Shown here: one piece after another, positions 36,078 to 44,556 of the stretch
How the letters are laid out: every line of letters starts with the position of its first letter
Numbering within the stretch: position 1 is the first letter of the stretch
From: Microbacterium sp. MYb54
GTDB taxonomy: Bacteria > Actinomycetota > Actinomycetes > Actinomycetales > Microbacteriaceae
NCBI RefSeq assembly: GCF_002979515.1
Contig: NZ_PCPA01000010.1
Span: forward strand, 62,001-126,000
Direction of reading: 5' to 3'
DNA: 64,000 nt
Position numbers and translations under genes: made by a program
The notes under the pieces: model-generated
What the model saw: only the letters and a program-made list of their open reading frames with translations
Databases searched by the model: none
What the model was told of the DNA's origin: nothing

Positions 36078-36157
36078 GCCGCGATCCTATGACCGTGCCA
36101 CTCCTCGTCGCCCGGCATGACTTCGGAGATCGCCGTCGATGCACCTCGCGAGTCGCG

Positions 36158-36805
36158 TCAGATGTCGGCGAAGTCGTTGCCGCCGCTGCTGAGACGGGTG
36201 ACGGTGTCGTCCGTGATCTTCAGGACGATGTACTCCACTCCGACCTCGCCGGGATGCCTGAGCGACACGGTGTCGGGTGCCTCTCGCATGCCGATCATCA
36301 GGTAGTCGGCGATGCCGTCGCCGTCCTCATCCCACTCGTCTTCTGCTCCGGCAGCCATCGCCTCGGCGCGCGTCGAACCGATGCCGATGCCTTCCGGGGT
36401 GCGGAACGTGACGCCGGGGGCATCTGCCGACACGACCAGGTCGAAATATGTCTCTTGGACCGTCGCCTTCGTCCCTTCCCAGTCGAACCCGGCGTACACG
36501 CTGCCATAGGGACCCTCGACCGGACCTTCCGTCGGTGCCGATCCGAATGCATCGGTGAGGGCGGCGACAGCACCGTCCGGTTCCCTGTACGTGATCACGG
36601 GGCCGTCGTCGATCGACAGCCCGTCGACCGAGATCTGAATGATGCGTACCTCAGGGGTGGGTGTGGCGGACGGGGAGGGTGCCGGCGATGACGTCGGTGA
36701 CGGTGTCGCGGAGCCGTCCGTACTCGCGGGGGCGCAGGCGGTGAGCGAGAAGCCCAGCAGCACGGCGGCGGTGGAAGCGAGGATGACGTGGGAGCGGCGG
36801 TGCAT
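36158..36805 (-). CDS. Hypothetical lipoprotein
   Basis: 215 residues with a lipoprotein signal peptide ending in the lipobox LTAC (Cys about residue 24) and a Ser/Pro/Thr-rich linker (to about 50). The rest (about 55-215) is an acidic, probably beta-rich extracellular domain; the stretch EDEWDEDGDGIADYLMIGM has the look of a calcium-binding loop. No family recognised. It lies between the two extracellular phosphatase genes and reads in the same direction. Confidence 0.75.
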   Translation of the reverse strand: MHRRSHVILASTAAVLLGFSLTACAPASTDGSATPSPTSSPAPSPSATPTPEVRIIQISVDGLSIDDGPVITYREPDGAVAALTDAFGSAPTEGPVEGPYGSVYAGFDWEGTKATVQETYFDLVVSADAPGVTFRTPEGIGIGSTRAEAMAAGAEDEWDEDGDGIADYLMIGMREAPDTVSLRHPGEVGVEYIVLKITDDTVTRLSSGGNDFADI

Positions 36806-36887
36806 GGTACGAGCCTAGGATGCCCCGCGGACGAGGACGGCCCGTACGCGTGGCGGCATCCGGATCGTTATCGATGGGACATCAGCA

Positions 36888-36925
36888 GAGGGCGCCGCCC
36901 GGCCCGGAGCCCGGACGGCGCCCTC
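36888..36925 (-). terminator. Hairpin terminator of the purple acid phosphatase gene
   Basis: GAGGGCGCCG (36888-36897) pairs with CGGCGCCCTC (36916-36925) across an 18-base GC-rich loop, eight bases beyond the phosphatase stop on the minus strand. Confidence 0.6.
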
Positions 36926-36932
36926 CTTCGGA

Positions 36933-39479
36933 CTACTCCGCCTCAGTCGTCTCCACCGTGGCGTGCTGGCGACGACGGCGCATCGCGAACAGGCCGAGGC
37001 CCGCCGCGAGGAGCACGACGGCCGCGACGATGTACGGCACGCTGTCGGCACCCGTGGTGGCGAGGTCGCCGCCGGATGAGCCGCCGTTGCCGGGTGCCAC
37101 CGCTCCACCACCGGTTGCCGCCGCGACGGTCAGTGCGGCGGTGACCTCGGTGCCGTCCGGGAGGACCACGGCGAGCGTGTGAGAACCCGCGGGAGTGTTC
37201 GCCGGGATCGTGACCGTGCGCTGGAACGAGCCATCCGCACCGGCGGTCGCCGTGCCCAGCTGCACCGGGTCGGAACGCAGCTCGAGTCGCAGCTGAGCGC
37301 CCTCCGCGAAGCCGCTGCCCGACACGGTGACGGTGCCGCCGGCCTTCACGGATGCAGCGCCGAGCTCGACCTTGGCAGGAACCTCGGGCTCCGGCGTGAC
37401 CGGAGGCGTGACACCGGCTTCAGTGACCCACTTCTCGCCGGCATCCGACTTCGTCACCGTGAAGGTGTCGTAGACGGCACCGACGGGAAGATCGGTCGTG
37501 GCGCCCGGCTGCTTCTCCGCGAGGTAGGAGCGGTAGACGAGCTGGTTCTTCGAGACGTCGATCACCTGGTAGGTCGTGACGCCCTGACCGCGCAGCACCT
37601 GGGTGGCGCCGTTGTTGGTCCAGACGTTCTTCTCGGGGGTTTCGAGGTCGTAGTGCTTCGCGCCCGAGTTCGACACGACGTAGACCGGGCCGGTGGTGAG
37701 GCCGGGGGTCTCGGTGGCATCCGTGTTCACGTAGCCGCGGGCGTAGGTGTGGTCGTGGCCCATGAGCACCAGATCGATGTCGTTGCGCTGGAAGACCGGC
37801 AGCCATTCGGCGCGCAGCACCGGCTCGTCGCGTCCCTCGGATGCGGAGAACACCGGCTGGTGGAACGTGACGACGTTCCACTTCGACGGGCTGTTCTGCA
37901 GCAGCAGGTCGAGCCACGCGCCCTGGAAGCGGGTCCAGAGGAGGCCGATCTGCGCGGAGGGGCACTCTGTTCCCGTGCAGGACGGGAGACCGGCCGGCGT
38001 GAGGAACGTCGTGTCGCGCGTTGCGTTCAGAGTGATGAAGCGGATGCCCTGGTAGTCGGTGTAGTACGCGGTCTCGGCGGCGAACGAGCTCCAGTGGTCG
38101 AAGAACGCGCGGTACTGCTGCGCGACCTCGGAGTCGCCCTTCGCGAGGTTCGCGAGTTCGCCGATCGAACTCGTCGACGGGTTGTTGTGCGGGTACTCGA
38201 ACGCGGCCTTCCATGCCGTGAGCAGCTTGTCGCCGGAGTACTCGTGGTTGCCGGGGGCTGCCATCACGTTGGTGCGGACGGCCGAATCCTTCATGCCCTT
38301 GAACCAGTTGACCCACTCGTTCTCGTTGCTCGACGTGTTGATCAGGTCGCCGGCGTGCACGGAGCCGATCGACCGGGGTGCGTTGGCCTCGGCCTGCTTC
38401 ACGACGCTCGGCCACGTGGTGTCCAGGCCGATCTGCGCGTCGCCGTAGTAGATGAACTGGAAGTCGGTCGCTTTGGGGTCGGCCGTGCGGAACTCGAACC
38501 AGTCGCTCCAGCTGCCGGGCAGGCCGACGCGGTAGCGGTACTCGGTGGCTGCCGTGAGACCGGTGACTGTCGCCGAGAAGTGCTTGTTCGGGTTGCCGTT
38601 CACGACGCCCGCATCGTAGGCGTCGACCGTGCGCGTGTCGCCGCCGGCGGATGGGGCGATCTCGACCTGTCCGACCGTGTGCGAGGCGTCTCCGGCGAGC
38701 CACGAGAACGACTGCGAGACGGCCGGCTGTTCGGTCGGGGTGAGGATGACGCGCGTCGGCGGCGCCACGACGGGCGCGCCGGGAGCGGATGCCTTCACGA
38801 GGGTCAGCGACGACATGTCGAAGTAGATGTCGGAGCTGGTCTCGCGGTCCTGGAACAGCGACACGGCGATGGTGTTCGTACCGTCGTGCAGCAGCTCGCC
38901 TTCGGCGCTGAATGAACTCGTGAGCGGGTCGCCGCCACTGTCTCCGGCGTACTCGACGTTCTTGGTGTCGGTGATGCGGCCGTCGACGTAGCGGGCGACC
39001 TCCACGCCGTTGAGCCAGACGATGATCGCGTCGTCGTACGTGATGGTGCTCTGCAGGGCCGCGACCTGCTCGGCCACGCCCGCTTCGAGCTCGAACGTCG
39101 TGCGGAAGAAGTAGGTCGGCACGGTCGGGGCCTTGGTGCCGTCGATGTAGTGGTTGAGAAGGGTCTTCGGCGTCTGCGGGCCGACCGGTGCGAGCTTCCC
39201 GCCCTTGGCGCCGAACGAACCCGGCGCCGTCTTCCACGCGCTGTCATCGTAGGCGGGCAGCGTCCAGTCGCGGAGCTGTGCCGGCGCAGGAGACGGGTCG
39301 GAGCCGTCGTCGAGGTAGTGCCAGGCGGTGTCGCCGGTGATCAGCGAGCCCGTCGGCACCTCGGGGTCGGGTGCGGCGAGGGCCGCGGGGGCGACGACGG
39401 CGCCGCCGAGCAGGGCGAGGAGCGCGACGGATGTCAATCCGCGACGCCGCCACCGCACCGCAGGGGTGGGGGAGGTCAT
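36933..39479 (-). CDS. Wall-anchored purple acid phosphatase-type metallophosphoesterase
   Basis: 848 residues. A signal peptide (to about 35) is followed by a beta-sandwich (about 45-225), a purple-acid-phosphatase fibronectin-like domain (about 235-330), and the metallophosphoesterase core with all expected metal ligands: FIYYGDAQIG, SVHAGDLIN, APGNHEYSG, VVTFHQPVF and MGHDHTYARG. A later Ig-like domain (about 690-790) leads to the sorting motif LATTG, a membrane helix and an RRRRQ tail. A surface-exposed phosphatase releasing phosphate from organic esters is the likely role. The gene ends in a hairpin. Confidence 0.9.
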   Translation of the reverse strand: MTSPTPAVRWRRRGLTSVALLALLGGAVVAPAALAAPDPEVPTGSLITGDTAWHYLDDGSDPSPAPAQLRDWTLPAYDDSAWKTAPGSFGAKGGKLAPVGPQTPKTLLNHYIDGTKAPTVPTYFFRTTFELEAGVAEQVAALQSTITYDDAIIVWLNGVEVARYVDGRITDTKNVEYAGDSGGDPLTSSFSAEGELLHDGTNTIAVSLFQDRETSSDIYFDMSSLTLVKASAPGAPVVAPPTRVILTPTEQPAVSQSFSWLAGDASHTVGQVEIAPSAGGDTRTVDAYDAGVVNGNPNKHFSATVTGLTAATEYRYRVGLPGSWSDWFEFRTADPKATDFQFIYYGDAQIGLDTTWPSVVKQAEANAPRSIGSVHAGDLINTSSNENEWVNWFKGMKDSAVRTNVMAAPGNHEYSGDKLLTAWKAAFEYPHNNPSTSSIGELANLAKGDSEVAQQYRAFFDHWSSFAAETAYYTDYQGIRFITLNATRDTTFLTPAGLPSCTGTECPSAQIGLLWTRFQGAWLDLLLQNSPSKWNVVTFHQPVFSASEGRDEPVLRAEWLPVFQRNDIDLVLMGHDHTYARGYVNTDATETPGLTTGPVYVVSNSGAKHYDLETPEKNVWTNNGATQVLRGQGVTTYQVIDVSKNQLVYRSYLAEKQPGATTDLPVGAVYDTFTVTKSDAGEKWVTEAGVTPPVTPEPEVPAKVELGAASVKAGGTVTVSGSGFAEGAQLRLELRSDPVQLGTATAGADGSFQRTVTIPANTPAGSHTLAVVLPDGTEVTAALTVAAATGGGAVAPGNGGSSGGDLATTGADSVPYIVAAVVLLAAGLGLFAMRRRRQHATVETTEAE

Positions 39480-39630
39480 GTGAGTCCTTCGGGGTGGGGA
39501 GTTCCGTGCTCAGCCGCACGGGGCCCCTCCACCCCATCGAAGGCGGATGACCGGGGGCTGGCCTCCGGGCGACCGGGAGGTGAACAGGCCCCGCGGCAGC
39601 CTTCGCACCCACCCCGGTACGCTGGAAACC

Positions 39631-41058
39631 ATGCTCAACATGGCTGACGGCCTCGCCCGTCTCGGTGCGCTCGCCGAGAATCCGGTCGTCCGCACCCTCG
39701 CGACGGCGTTCGAGGATGCCGGCTTCGACCTGGCCGTGGTCGGTGGACCGGTACGCGATGCGCTGCTCGGCCGTGCGACGCATGACCTCGACTTCACGAC
39801 GAACGCCTCGCCCGATGACATCCTCAAGATCGTCAAGCCGCTCTCTACCGCGCAGTGGGACATCGGCCGTGCGTTCGGCACGATCGGTGCCCGCGTGCAG
39901 GGTGAGCAGGTCGAGATCACGACCTACCGCGCCGACAGCTACGACGGCGTGACCCGCAAGCCCACGGTCGAGTTCGGCGACACGATCGACGGCGACCTCG
40001 TGCGCCGCGACTTCACCGTCAATTCCATGGCCCTGCTGGTGCCGTCCGTGAAGCTCGTCGACCCGACCGGAGGCGTCGAAGACCTGGTCGCCGGCGTGCT
40101 GCGCACACCCGCCGATCCGCGGGTCTCGTTCGGCGACGACCCGTTGCGGATGCTGCGTGCGGCCCGTTTCAGCGCCCAGCTCGGTTTCCGCGTGGAAGAG
40201 GCCACTGCCGACGCGATCACCGAGCTGCGCGAGACACTGGCGATCGTGAGCCCCGAGCGCATCCAGTCGGAGCTCGTGCGCCTCATGCAGACCGACGACC
40301 CGGTGCGCGGCATCCGAGTGCTGGTCGACACCGGCCTCATCGATGAGTTCCTCCCAGAGGTCACCGCACTGCGCCTCGAGGTCGACGAGCACCACCACCA
40401 CAAGGACGTCTACGAGCATTCACTCACCGTGCTCAGTCAGGCGATCGAACTCGAGCACGCCCGGCATCCCGACGCTGCGCCCGATGTGCCGTTGCGCATC
40501 GCCGCGCTGCTGCACGACATCGGCAAGCCCCGCACCCGCAAGCTCGAAGACGGGGGAGTGGTCACCTTCCACCACCACGACGTGGTCGGATCCCGCATTG
40601 CACGCAAGCGACTGCAGTCGCTGCGGTTCGACAGCGATACGACGGACGCTGTCGCCACCCTCGTCGAACTGCACCTGCGCTTCTTCGGCTACGCCGAGGG
40701 GGCGTGGACGGATGCTGCCGTGCGCCGCTACGTGCGTGACGCCGGCGACCTGCTCGAGCGCCTGCACATCCTCACCCGTGCCGACGTGACCACCCGCAAC
40801 AAGCGCAAGGCCGGACGCCTGGCGAGCGCCTACGACGACATCGAGTCGCGCATCGCCGCGTTGCGCGAGCAGGAGGAGCTCGACTCCATCCGTCCGGAGA
40901 TCGACGGCAACCGCATCCAGCAGGTCCTCGGGATCACGCCGGGGCGCGAGGTGGGCGAGGCCTACAAGTTCCTGCTCGACCTGCGTCTGGACGAGGGTGT
41001 GCTGGGCCCGGAGGTCGCCGAGCAGCGGCTGCGCGAGTGGTGGGCCGCGCGGAGCTGA
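39631..41058 (+). CDS. cca: CCA-adding tRNA nucleotidyltransferase
   Basis: 475 residues from the ATG at 39631 (another ATG follows at 39640); the frame is open upstream but not conserved. Class II nucleotidyltransferase with VVGGPVRDALLGRATHDLDFTTNASPDD, the RRDFTVNSMAL motif and the HD-type domain around DEHHHHKDVYEHSLTVL. It builds or repairs the 3'-CCA end of tRNAs. In many Actinobacteria it is close to the murJ cluster; here the two are about 11 kb apart. Confidence 0.95.
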   Translation: MLNMADGLARLGALAENPVVRTLATAFEDAGFDLAVVGGPVRDALLGRATHDLDFTTNASPDDILKIVKPLSTAQWDIGRAFGTIGARVQGEQVEITTYRADSYDGVTRKPTVEFGDTIDGDLVRRDFTVNSMALLVPSVKLVDPTGGVEDLVAGVLRTPADPRVSFGDDPLRMLRAARFSAQLGFRVEEATADAITELRETLAIVSPERIQSELVRLMQTDDPVRGIRVLVDTGLIDEFLPEVTALRLEVDEHHHHKDVYEHSLTVLSQAIELEHARHPDAAPDVPLRIAALLHDIGKPRTRKLEDGGVVTFHHHDVVGSRIARKRLQSLRFDSDTTDAVATLVELHLRFFGYAEGAWTDAAVRRYVRDAGDLLERLHILTRADVTTRNKRKAGRLASAYDDIESRIAALREQEELDSIRPEIDGNRIQQVLGITPGREVGEAYKFLLDLRLDEGVLGPEVAEQRLREWWAARS

Positions 41059-41064
41059 GCGGCC

Positions 41065-41457
41065 TCAGCGCCGTTCGGGGACGATGATCTCGACCCGGTC
41101 GGACACGAGCTCGAAGTCCTTCGGGTTGAAGGTGAGGAGGGCGGCGCCGAGTGAGTGGGCGTGGCCGGCCAGCATGATGTCGGTGCTCCGCGCGTGGGCG
41201 GGACGCTTGGTTGCGACGTGCGCCGCGAGCGTGGCATAGGAATCGGCGGCGGCGGTGTCGAACGGCAGCCAATCGGACGAGAACATGGTCGCGACTCGAG
41301 CGAGGTCGGTCTGACGCTCTCGGCGGACTGCAGGTGCGCTCGCACGCTCGACGCCGAACCGGAGTTCCGCGAAGGAGAGTGCGCTCAGAGCGACGTCGTC
41401 ACGAGGGAGACGCACTTCTCGGATCCGGATCAGCACGTTCGTGTCAAGCAGAAGCAT
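41065..41457 (-). CDS. vapC: VapC family PIN-domain ribonuclease toxin
   Basis: 130 residues from the ATG at 41457, which overlaps the vapB stop by 14 bp; an in-frame ATG at 41475 also exists. PIN signature: MLLLDTNVLIRI (first Asp), LSFAELRFGVE (Glu), ARSTDIMLAGHAHSLGAALLTFNPKDF (third acid and final Asp). VapC toxins are Mg2+-dependent endoribonucleases, often cutting tRNA or rRNA. The partner antitoxin is the preceding gene. It ends six bases from the CCA-adding enzyme, convergent to it. Confidence 0.9.
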   Translation of the reverse strand: MLLLDTNVLIRIREVRLPRDDVALSALSFAELRFGVERASAPAVRRERQTDLARVATMFSSDWLPFDTAAADSYATLAAHVATKRPAHARSTDIMLAGHAHSLGAALLTFNPKDFELVSDRVEIIVPERR

Positions 41458-41791
41458 CGTCGTCCCATGGGTCACGGATGGTCTCGTCGAACAGCGGGTT
41501 CCTCCGATCGGCCTCCAACTCAGCCGCCCATTCCTCCCGCATCCTGTCCTGCGCCGGAGTCGAAGGGTTCGCGTCGATCCACGCCATGATCTCGCTCGAC
41601 GGAACGGACCAGCGTCGACGTTGCGGAATCCGCTGCGCGAGGGCGGCCTCGATCCCGCTCGCGTCGTTTTCCGCCAGGCGGGTCAGTACATCTCGCACCT
41701 CGGCCTCCATCGAACGGGAGTTTCGCCGGGCACGCGCCTTCAAAGCGTCGACGACGTCGTCGCTGAGATTCCGGATGGTCACGGTCGCCAT
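41444..41791 (-). CDS. vapB: VapB/FitA-type ribbon-helix-helix antitoxin
   Basis: 115 residues. The N-terminus MATVTIRNLSDDVVDALKARARRNSRSMEAEVRDVLTRLAE is a ribbon-helix-helix DNA-binding domain of the FitA type; the C-terminal half (RRRWSVPSSEIMAWIDANPSTPAQDRMREEWAAELEAD) should bind and block the toxin. Overlap with vapC and the order antitoxin-toxin fit a type II module with autoregulation by the complex. Confidence 0.9.
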   Translation of the reverse strand: MATVTIRNLSDDVVDALKARARRNSRSMEAEVRDVLTRLAENDASGIEAALAQRIPQRRRWSVPSSEIMAWIDANPSTPAQDRMREEWAAELEADRRNPLFDETIRDPWDDDASA

Positions 41792-41838
41792 GTCTCGCCT
41801 CCTGACAGCAGAATGCTAGCATCGCCTCCGGTGCCCAT

Positions 41839-42408
41839 CTACCCCTCGCGGCGGCGCTCCAGCTCGGTGAACACGACGCCGCTGTCGTAGGCGACGGTCT
41901 CGACGACGTCGAATCGTTCCGGACGGTAGGGGCGGTCGCCGAACAGCGGGATGCCCGAGCCGAACAGCAGAGGCTGCCGCTTGAGGACGAGCCGATCGAT
42001 CTCTTCTGCGAGCGTCGCGGCCAGAGCGCCGCCGCCGCAGAGCCAGATCGCGGCGCCGTCCTCCTGCTTGAGGCGGCGCACCACGGTGACCGGATCTTCG
42101 GCTGTGGCCTCCAGACTCTCGGCCTCCGCGGACCTCGTGCGACTGAACACGATCTGCCGGAGGTGCGCATATGGACTGGGCAGACCGCCCACCTGGTAGG
42201 TGTTCCACCCCATCAGCACGGTGTCGAACACCTCGCGCTTCTGTTCGATGCCGAGTGCTTCCGCGGCGACGGTGGGGAGGGTGTCGGCGAAACGCCGGTT
42301 GATGCCCGCCATGTGGTCGCCCTCGACGAGGAAGGCATCGAACTCCCCGTTCGGACCGGCGATGTAGCCGTCGAGGGTGACGGCGGCGTAGTACACGAGC
42401 TCTCGCAT
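41839..42408 (-). CDS. Dihydrofolate reductase family protein
   Basis: 189 residues from the ATG at 42408; an upstream ATG in frame would overlap the TetR gene. The start MRELVYYAAVTLDGYIAGPNGEFDAF and AIWLCGGGALAATLAEEIDRLVLKRQPLLFGSGIPLF are typical of the RibD C-terminal-like reductases. It is divergent from the TetR gene, with 70 bp between them including an inverted repeat, so it is the probable regulatory target. Substrate unknown. Confidence 0.9.
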   Translation of the reverse strand: MRELVYYAAVTLDGYIAGPNGEFDAFLVEGDHMAGINRRFADTLPTVAAEALGIEQKREVFDTVLMGWNTYQVGGLPSPYAHLRQIVFSRTRSAEAESLEATAEDPVTVVRRLKQEDGAAIWLCGGGALAATLAEEIDRLVLKRQPLLFGSGIPLFGDRPYRPERFDVVETVAYDSGVVFTELERRREG

Positions 42409-42416
42409 GATTCTCC

Positions 42417-42461
42417 AATCACTACAGATGTCGCAGTTACAGTACAACAGGCGTAGTGATT
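42417..42461. promoter_or_regulatory. Inverted repeat between reductase and TetR genes
   Basis: AATCACTAC (42417-42425) and its complement GTAGTGATT (42453-42461), 27 bases apart, with the near-palindrome GTTACAGTACAAC between them. Likely operator of the divergent TetR regulator. Confidence 0.55.
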
Positions 42462-42478
42462 GCGCTAGTGTTCGAGTC

Positions 42479-43045
42479 ATGGTGAAGAACGACTCCCGAC
42501 GGCGGACGATCGCAGACGCCGGGCTCACGGTGCTCGCGCGAGAGGGGTCGCGGGGCCTCACCCACCGCGCGGTCGACACCGCCGCCCAGGTTCCGACCGG
42601 CACGACCTCGAACTACTTCCGCAGTCGGGACGCCTTGATCGAGGGGCTCGTGGAGCGGATCGGGGAGCGACTCGCGCCCACACCGGACGATCTGGAACGG
42701 CGTGCCTCCGCGGCCCCGGGGCCTGCGCTGTTCGCCGACTACATCCGCGACATCGTCCGCCGTCTCACCGACGACCCGGACGTCACCCTCGCCCTCTTCG
42801 AGCTGCGACTCGAAGGTGGACGCCGCCCGGAGGTCGCTGCGGTCCTCGGCGCCTGGCAGCGTGCCGGCTTCGAAGGCGACGTAGCCTTCAACACCGCGGC
42901 AGGGCTCCCGGGCGGACGCCGTGAGATCGCTCTGTTCCACTACGCGATCGACGGGTTGCTGCTCGACAGGCTGACCACGCCGATCGATCCGGAGACCTCC
43001 ACCGATGACGTGATCGACGACCTGGTGGCAGGGCTCATCCGCTGA
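42479..43045 (+). CDS. TetR family transcriptional regulator
   Basis: 188 residues from the ATG at 42479. The DNA-binding domain reads RRRTIADAGLTVLAREGSRGLTHRAVDTAAQVPTGTTSNYFRSRDALIEGLVERI (about 7-60), a TetR helix-turn-helix. The C-terminal ligand-binding region is helical. The TTSNYFRSRDALI recognition helix is of the BetI/AcrR-like kind. Regulates itself and the divergent reductase, by location. The ligand is unknown. Confidence 0.9.
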   Translation: MVKNDSRRRTIADAGLTVLAREGSRGLTHRAVDTAAQVPTGTTSNYFRSRDALIEGLVERIGERLAPTPDDLERRASAAPGPALFADYIRDIVRRLTDDPDVTLALFELRLEGGRRPEVAAVLGAWQRAGFEGDVAFNTAAGLPGGRREIALFHYAIDGLLLDRLTTPIDPETSTDDVIDDLVAGLIR

Positions 43046-43123
43046 CGTCGCAAGGGGTGTTCCCTCGCGGGCGCGCTGCTCGTACACTGAGGCAACGCAC
43101 GTCCTCGACGATCGGAGACCGCT

Positions 43124-44452
43124 GTGTCTGCGCCGTGGCAGGTATCTCGCGAGTCCCTTCCTCCGACATCGCGACTGCTCATCGAGCGCGCACACGAGGA
43201 GCTGCTGGCCGGCAACCTCGACGACCGGCGACTGCAGGAGGTGCGACCCCTCGTCCGAGAGTCGTGGGAACGGTCGTGGCGCGGTCGGGTCGGCCCCGAG
43301 GGTGCCCCTCCGCTCGAGCTGGTCAGCGACGAACTCGAGGCCTATCGCCTCGCCCACCCGCTCGCCTCAGCGATGGACATGATCCGTGCCCTGCTGCTTC
43401 CCGGCGAGGTGGAGGACACCGGTGTGATCATCGCGGTGGGAGACCAGGCGGGGCGACTGCTGTGGATCGAGGGCGACAGCCAGCTGCGCTCGCTCACCGA
43501 TGGGATGGGTTTCGTCGCCGGGGCGAACTGGTCGGAGGATTCCGTCGGCACGAGTGCGCCGGGAACCGCGCTCGCCCTCGGGCAGTCGGTGCAGATCCAT
43601 GGCGCAGAGCACTACAACCGCCTGGTGCATCCGTGGTCGTGCACCGCTGCCCCGGTGCGCGACCCTGAGACCCAGCGGGTGCTCGGAGTCATCGACATCA
43701 CGGGAGGTCCCGAGGTCGTGTCTCTGCAGGCGAGACTGCTCGTCGACGCGACGGCCCGCGCGGTCGAGTCGGAGCTGATGGTGGCACGTCTTCGCGAACG
43801 CAGCGAGGCGCCTCGCGCCAGGTCGGTCACGACGAAACGGCGCTCGTCGGCCACCGCCCGCGCGACCCTTCATGTGCTGGGTCGGGATCGGGCTCGACTC
43901 GAGACCGAGTCCGATCTCGAGGAGTCGGTGATCGAGCTCAGCGCGCGTCACGCCGCGATCCTGCTGATGCTGGGTGTGCATCGTCAGGGTCTCTCCGCTG
44001 AACGCCTCTGCGAGCTCGTCTACGGCAGTGGAGTCTCTCCCGACACACTGCGCCCGGAGATGGTGCGCCTGCGCAAGGTGCTCGAGCGCACTGCGCCCGA
44101 CCTGGTGCCGGACTCTCGTCCGTATCGCCTTCCCGTCCCGCTCGACACCGATGCGCACGATGTGCTGTCGCTGCTCGACCGCGGTGCCCACCGGGTGGCA
44201 CTCACCGCGTATCGAGGCCCGGTGCTGCCGGAGTCGACATCACCCGGCGTGGAGGAGTTCCGCGAGTCGGTGCGGGCCGCGCTGCGAGAGGCGATGCTGT
44301 CCGAGGCCAGTCTCGACGTGCTGCTTTCGTACGCCGAGATCCCCGAGGGGCAGGGCGATGCCGAGGCCCTCCGCCTCGCGCTGGAGATGCTGCCCGCCCG
44401 GTCGCCGAAACGAGCAGGGCTGGTCGCACGGATCGAGCGCCTCGAGAGCTGA
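43124..44452 (+). CDS. GAF-domain transcriptional regulator with winged-helix C-terminus
   Basis: 442 residues, GTG start. An N-terminal helical segment is followed by a GAF-type sensory domain (about 85-215: [18 protein letters not shown], then [25 protein letters not shown] ... [24 protein letters not shown]), as in AcoR-type activators, but there is no sigma-54 AAA+ domain. Instead the C-terminal part (about 265-345, [29 protein letters not shown] ... [13 protein letters not shown]) looks like a winged helix of the SARP/BTAD kind. It sits just upstream of an aldehyde dehydrogenase/DUF779 operon and is its probable regulator. Confidence 0.8.
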   Translation: MSAPWQVSRESLPPTSRLLIERAHEELLAGNLDDRRLQEVRPLVRESWERSWRGRVGPEGAPPLELVSDELEAYRLAHPLASAMDMIRALLLPGEVEDTGVIIAVGDQAGRLLWIEGDSQLRSLTDGMGFVAGANWSEDSVGTSAPGTALALGQSVQIHGAEHYNRLVHPWSCTAAPVRDPETQRVLGVIDITGGPEVVSLQARLLVDATARAVESELMVARLRERSEAPRARSVTTKRRSSATARATLHVLGRDRARLETESDLEESVIELSARHAAILLMLGVHRQGLSAERLCELVYGSGVSPDTLRPEMVRLRKVLERTAPDLVPDSRPYRLPVPLDTDAHDVLSLLDRGAHRVALTAYRGPVLPESTSPGVEEFRESVRAALREAMLSEASLDVLLSYAEIPEGQGDAEALRLALEMLPARSPKRAGLVARIERLES

Positions 44453-44463
44453 GGTCTGCAACT

Positions 44464-44492
44464 GGGCGCAACGTTGCGCACCCGGGCGCAAC
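44464..44492 (+). promoter_or_regulatory. Palindrome and repeat upstream of aldehyde dehydrogenase
   Basis: GCGCAACGTTGCGC at 44466-44479 is a perfect 14-base palindrome. GGGCGCAAC occurs at 44464-44472 and again at 44484-44492. Candidate operator for the GAF regulator, 65-90 bases before the aldehyde dehydrogenase start. Confidence 0.6.
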
Positions 44493-44556
44493 CTCGCGCG
44501 ACCTACCTTCGGAGGACAGCCGCCGCACCGACGCGCGGCCCGTCGAAGGAGACCCC

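Noticed and set aside
37179-38915. 578-residue open frame antisense to the purple acid phosphatase
   Set aside because: Shadow frame; the opposite strand has a full phosphatase with signal peptide and sorting motif.
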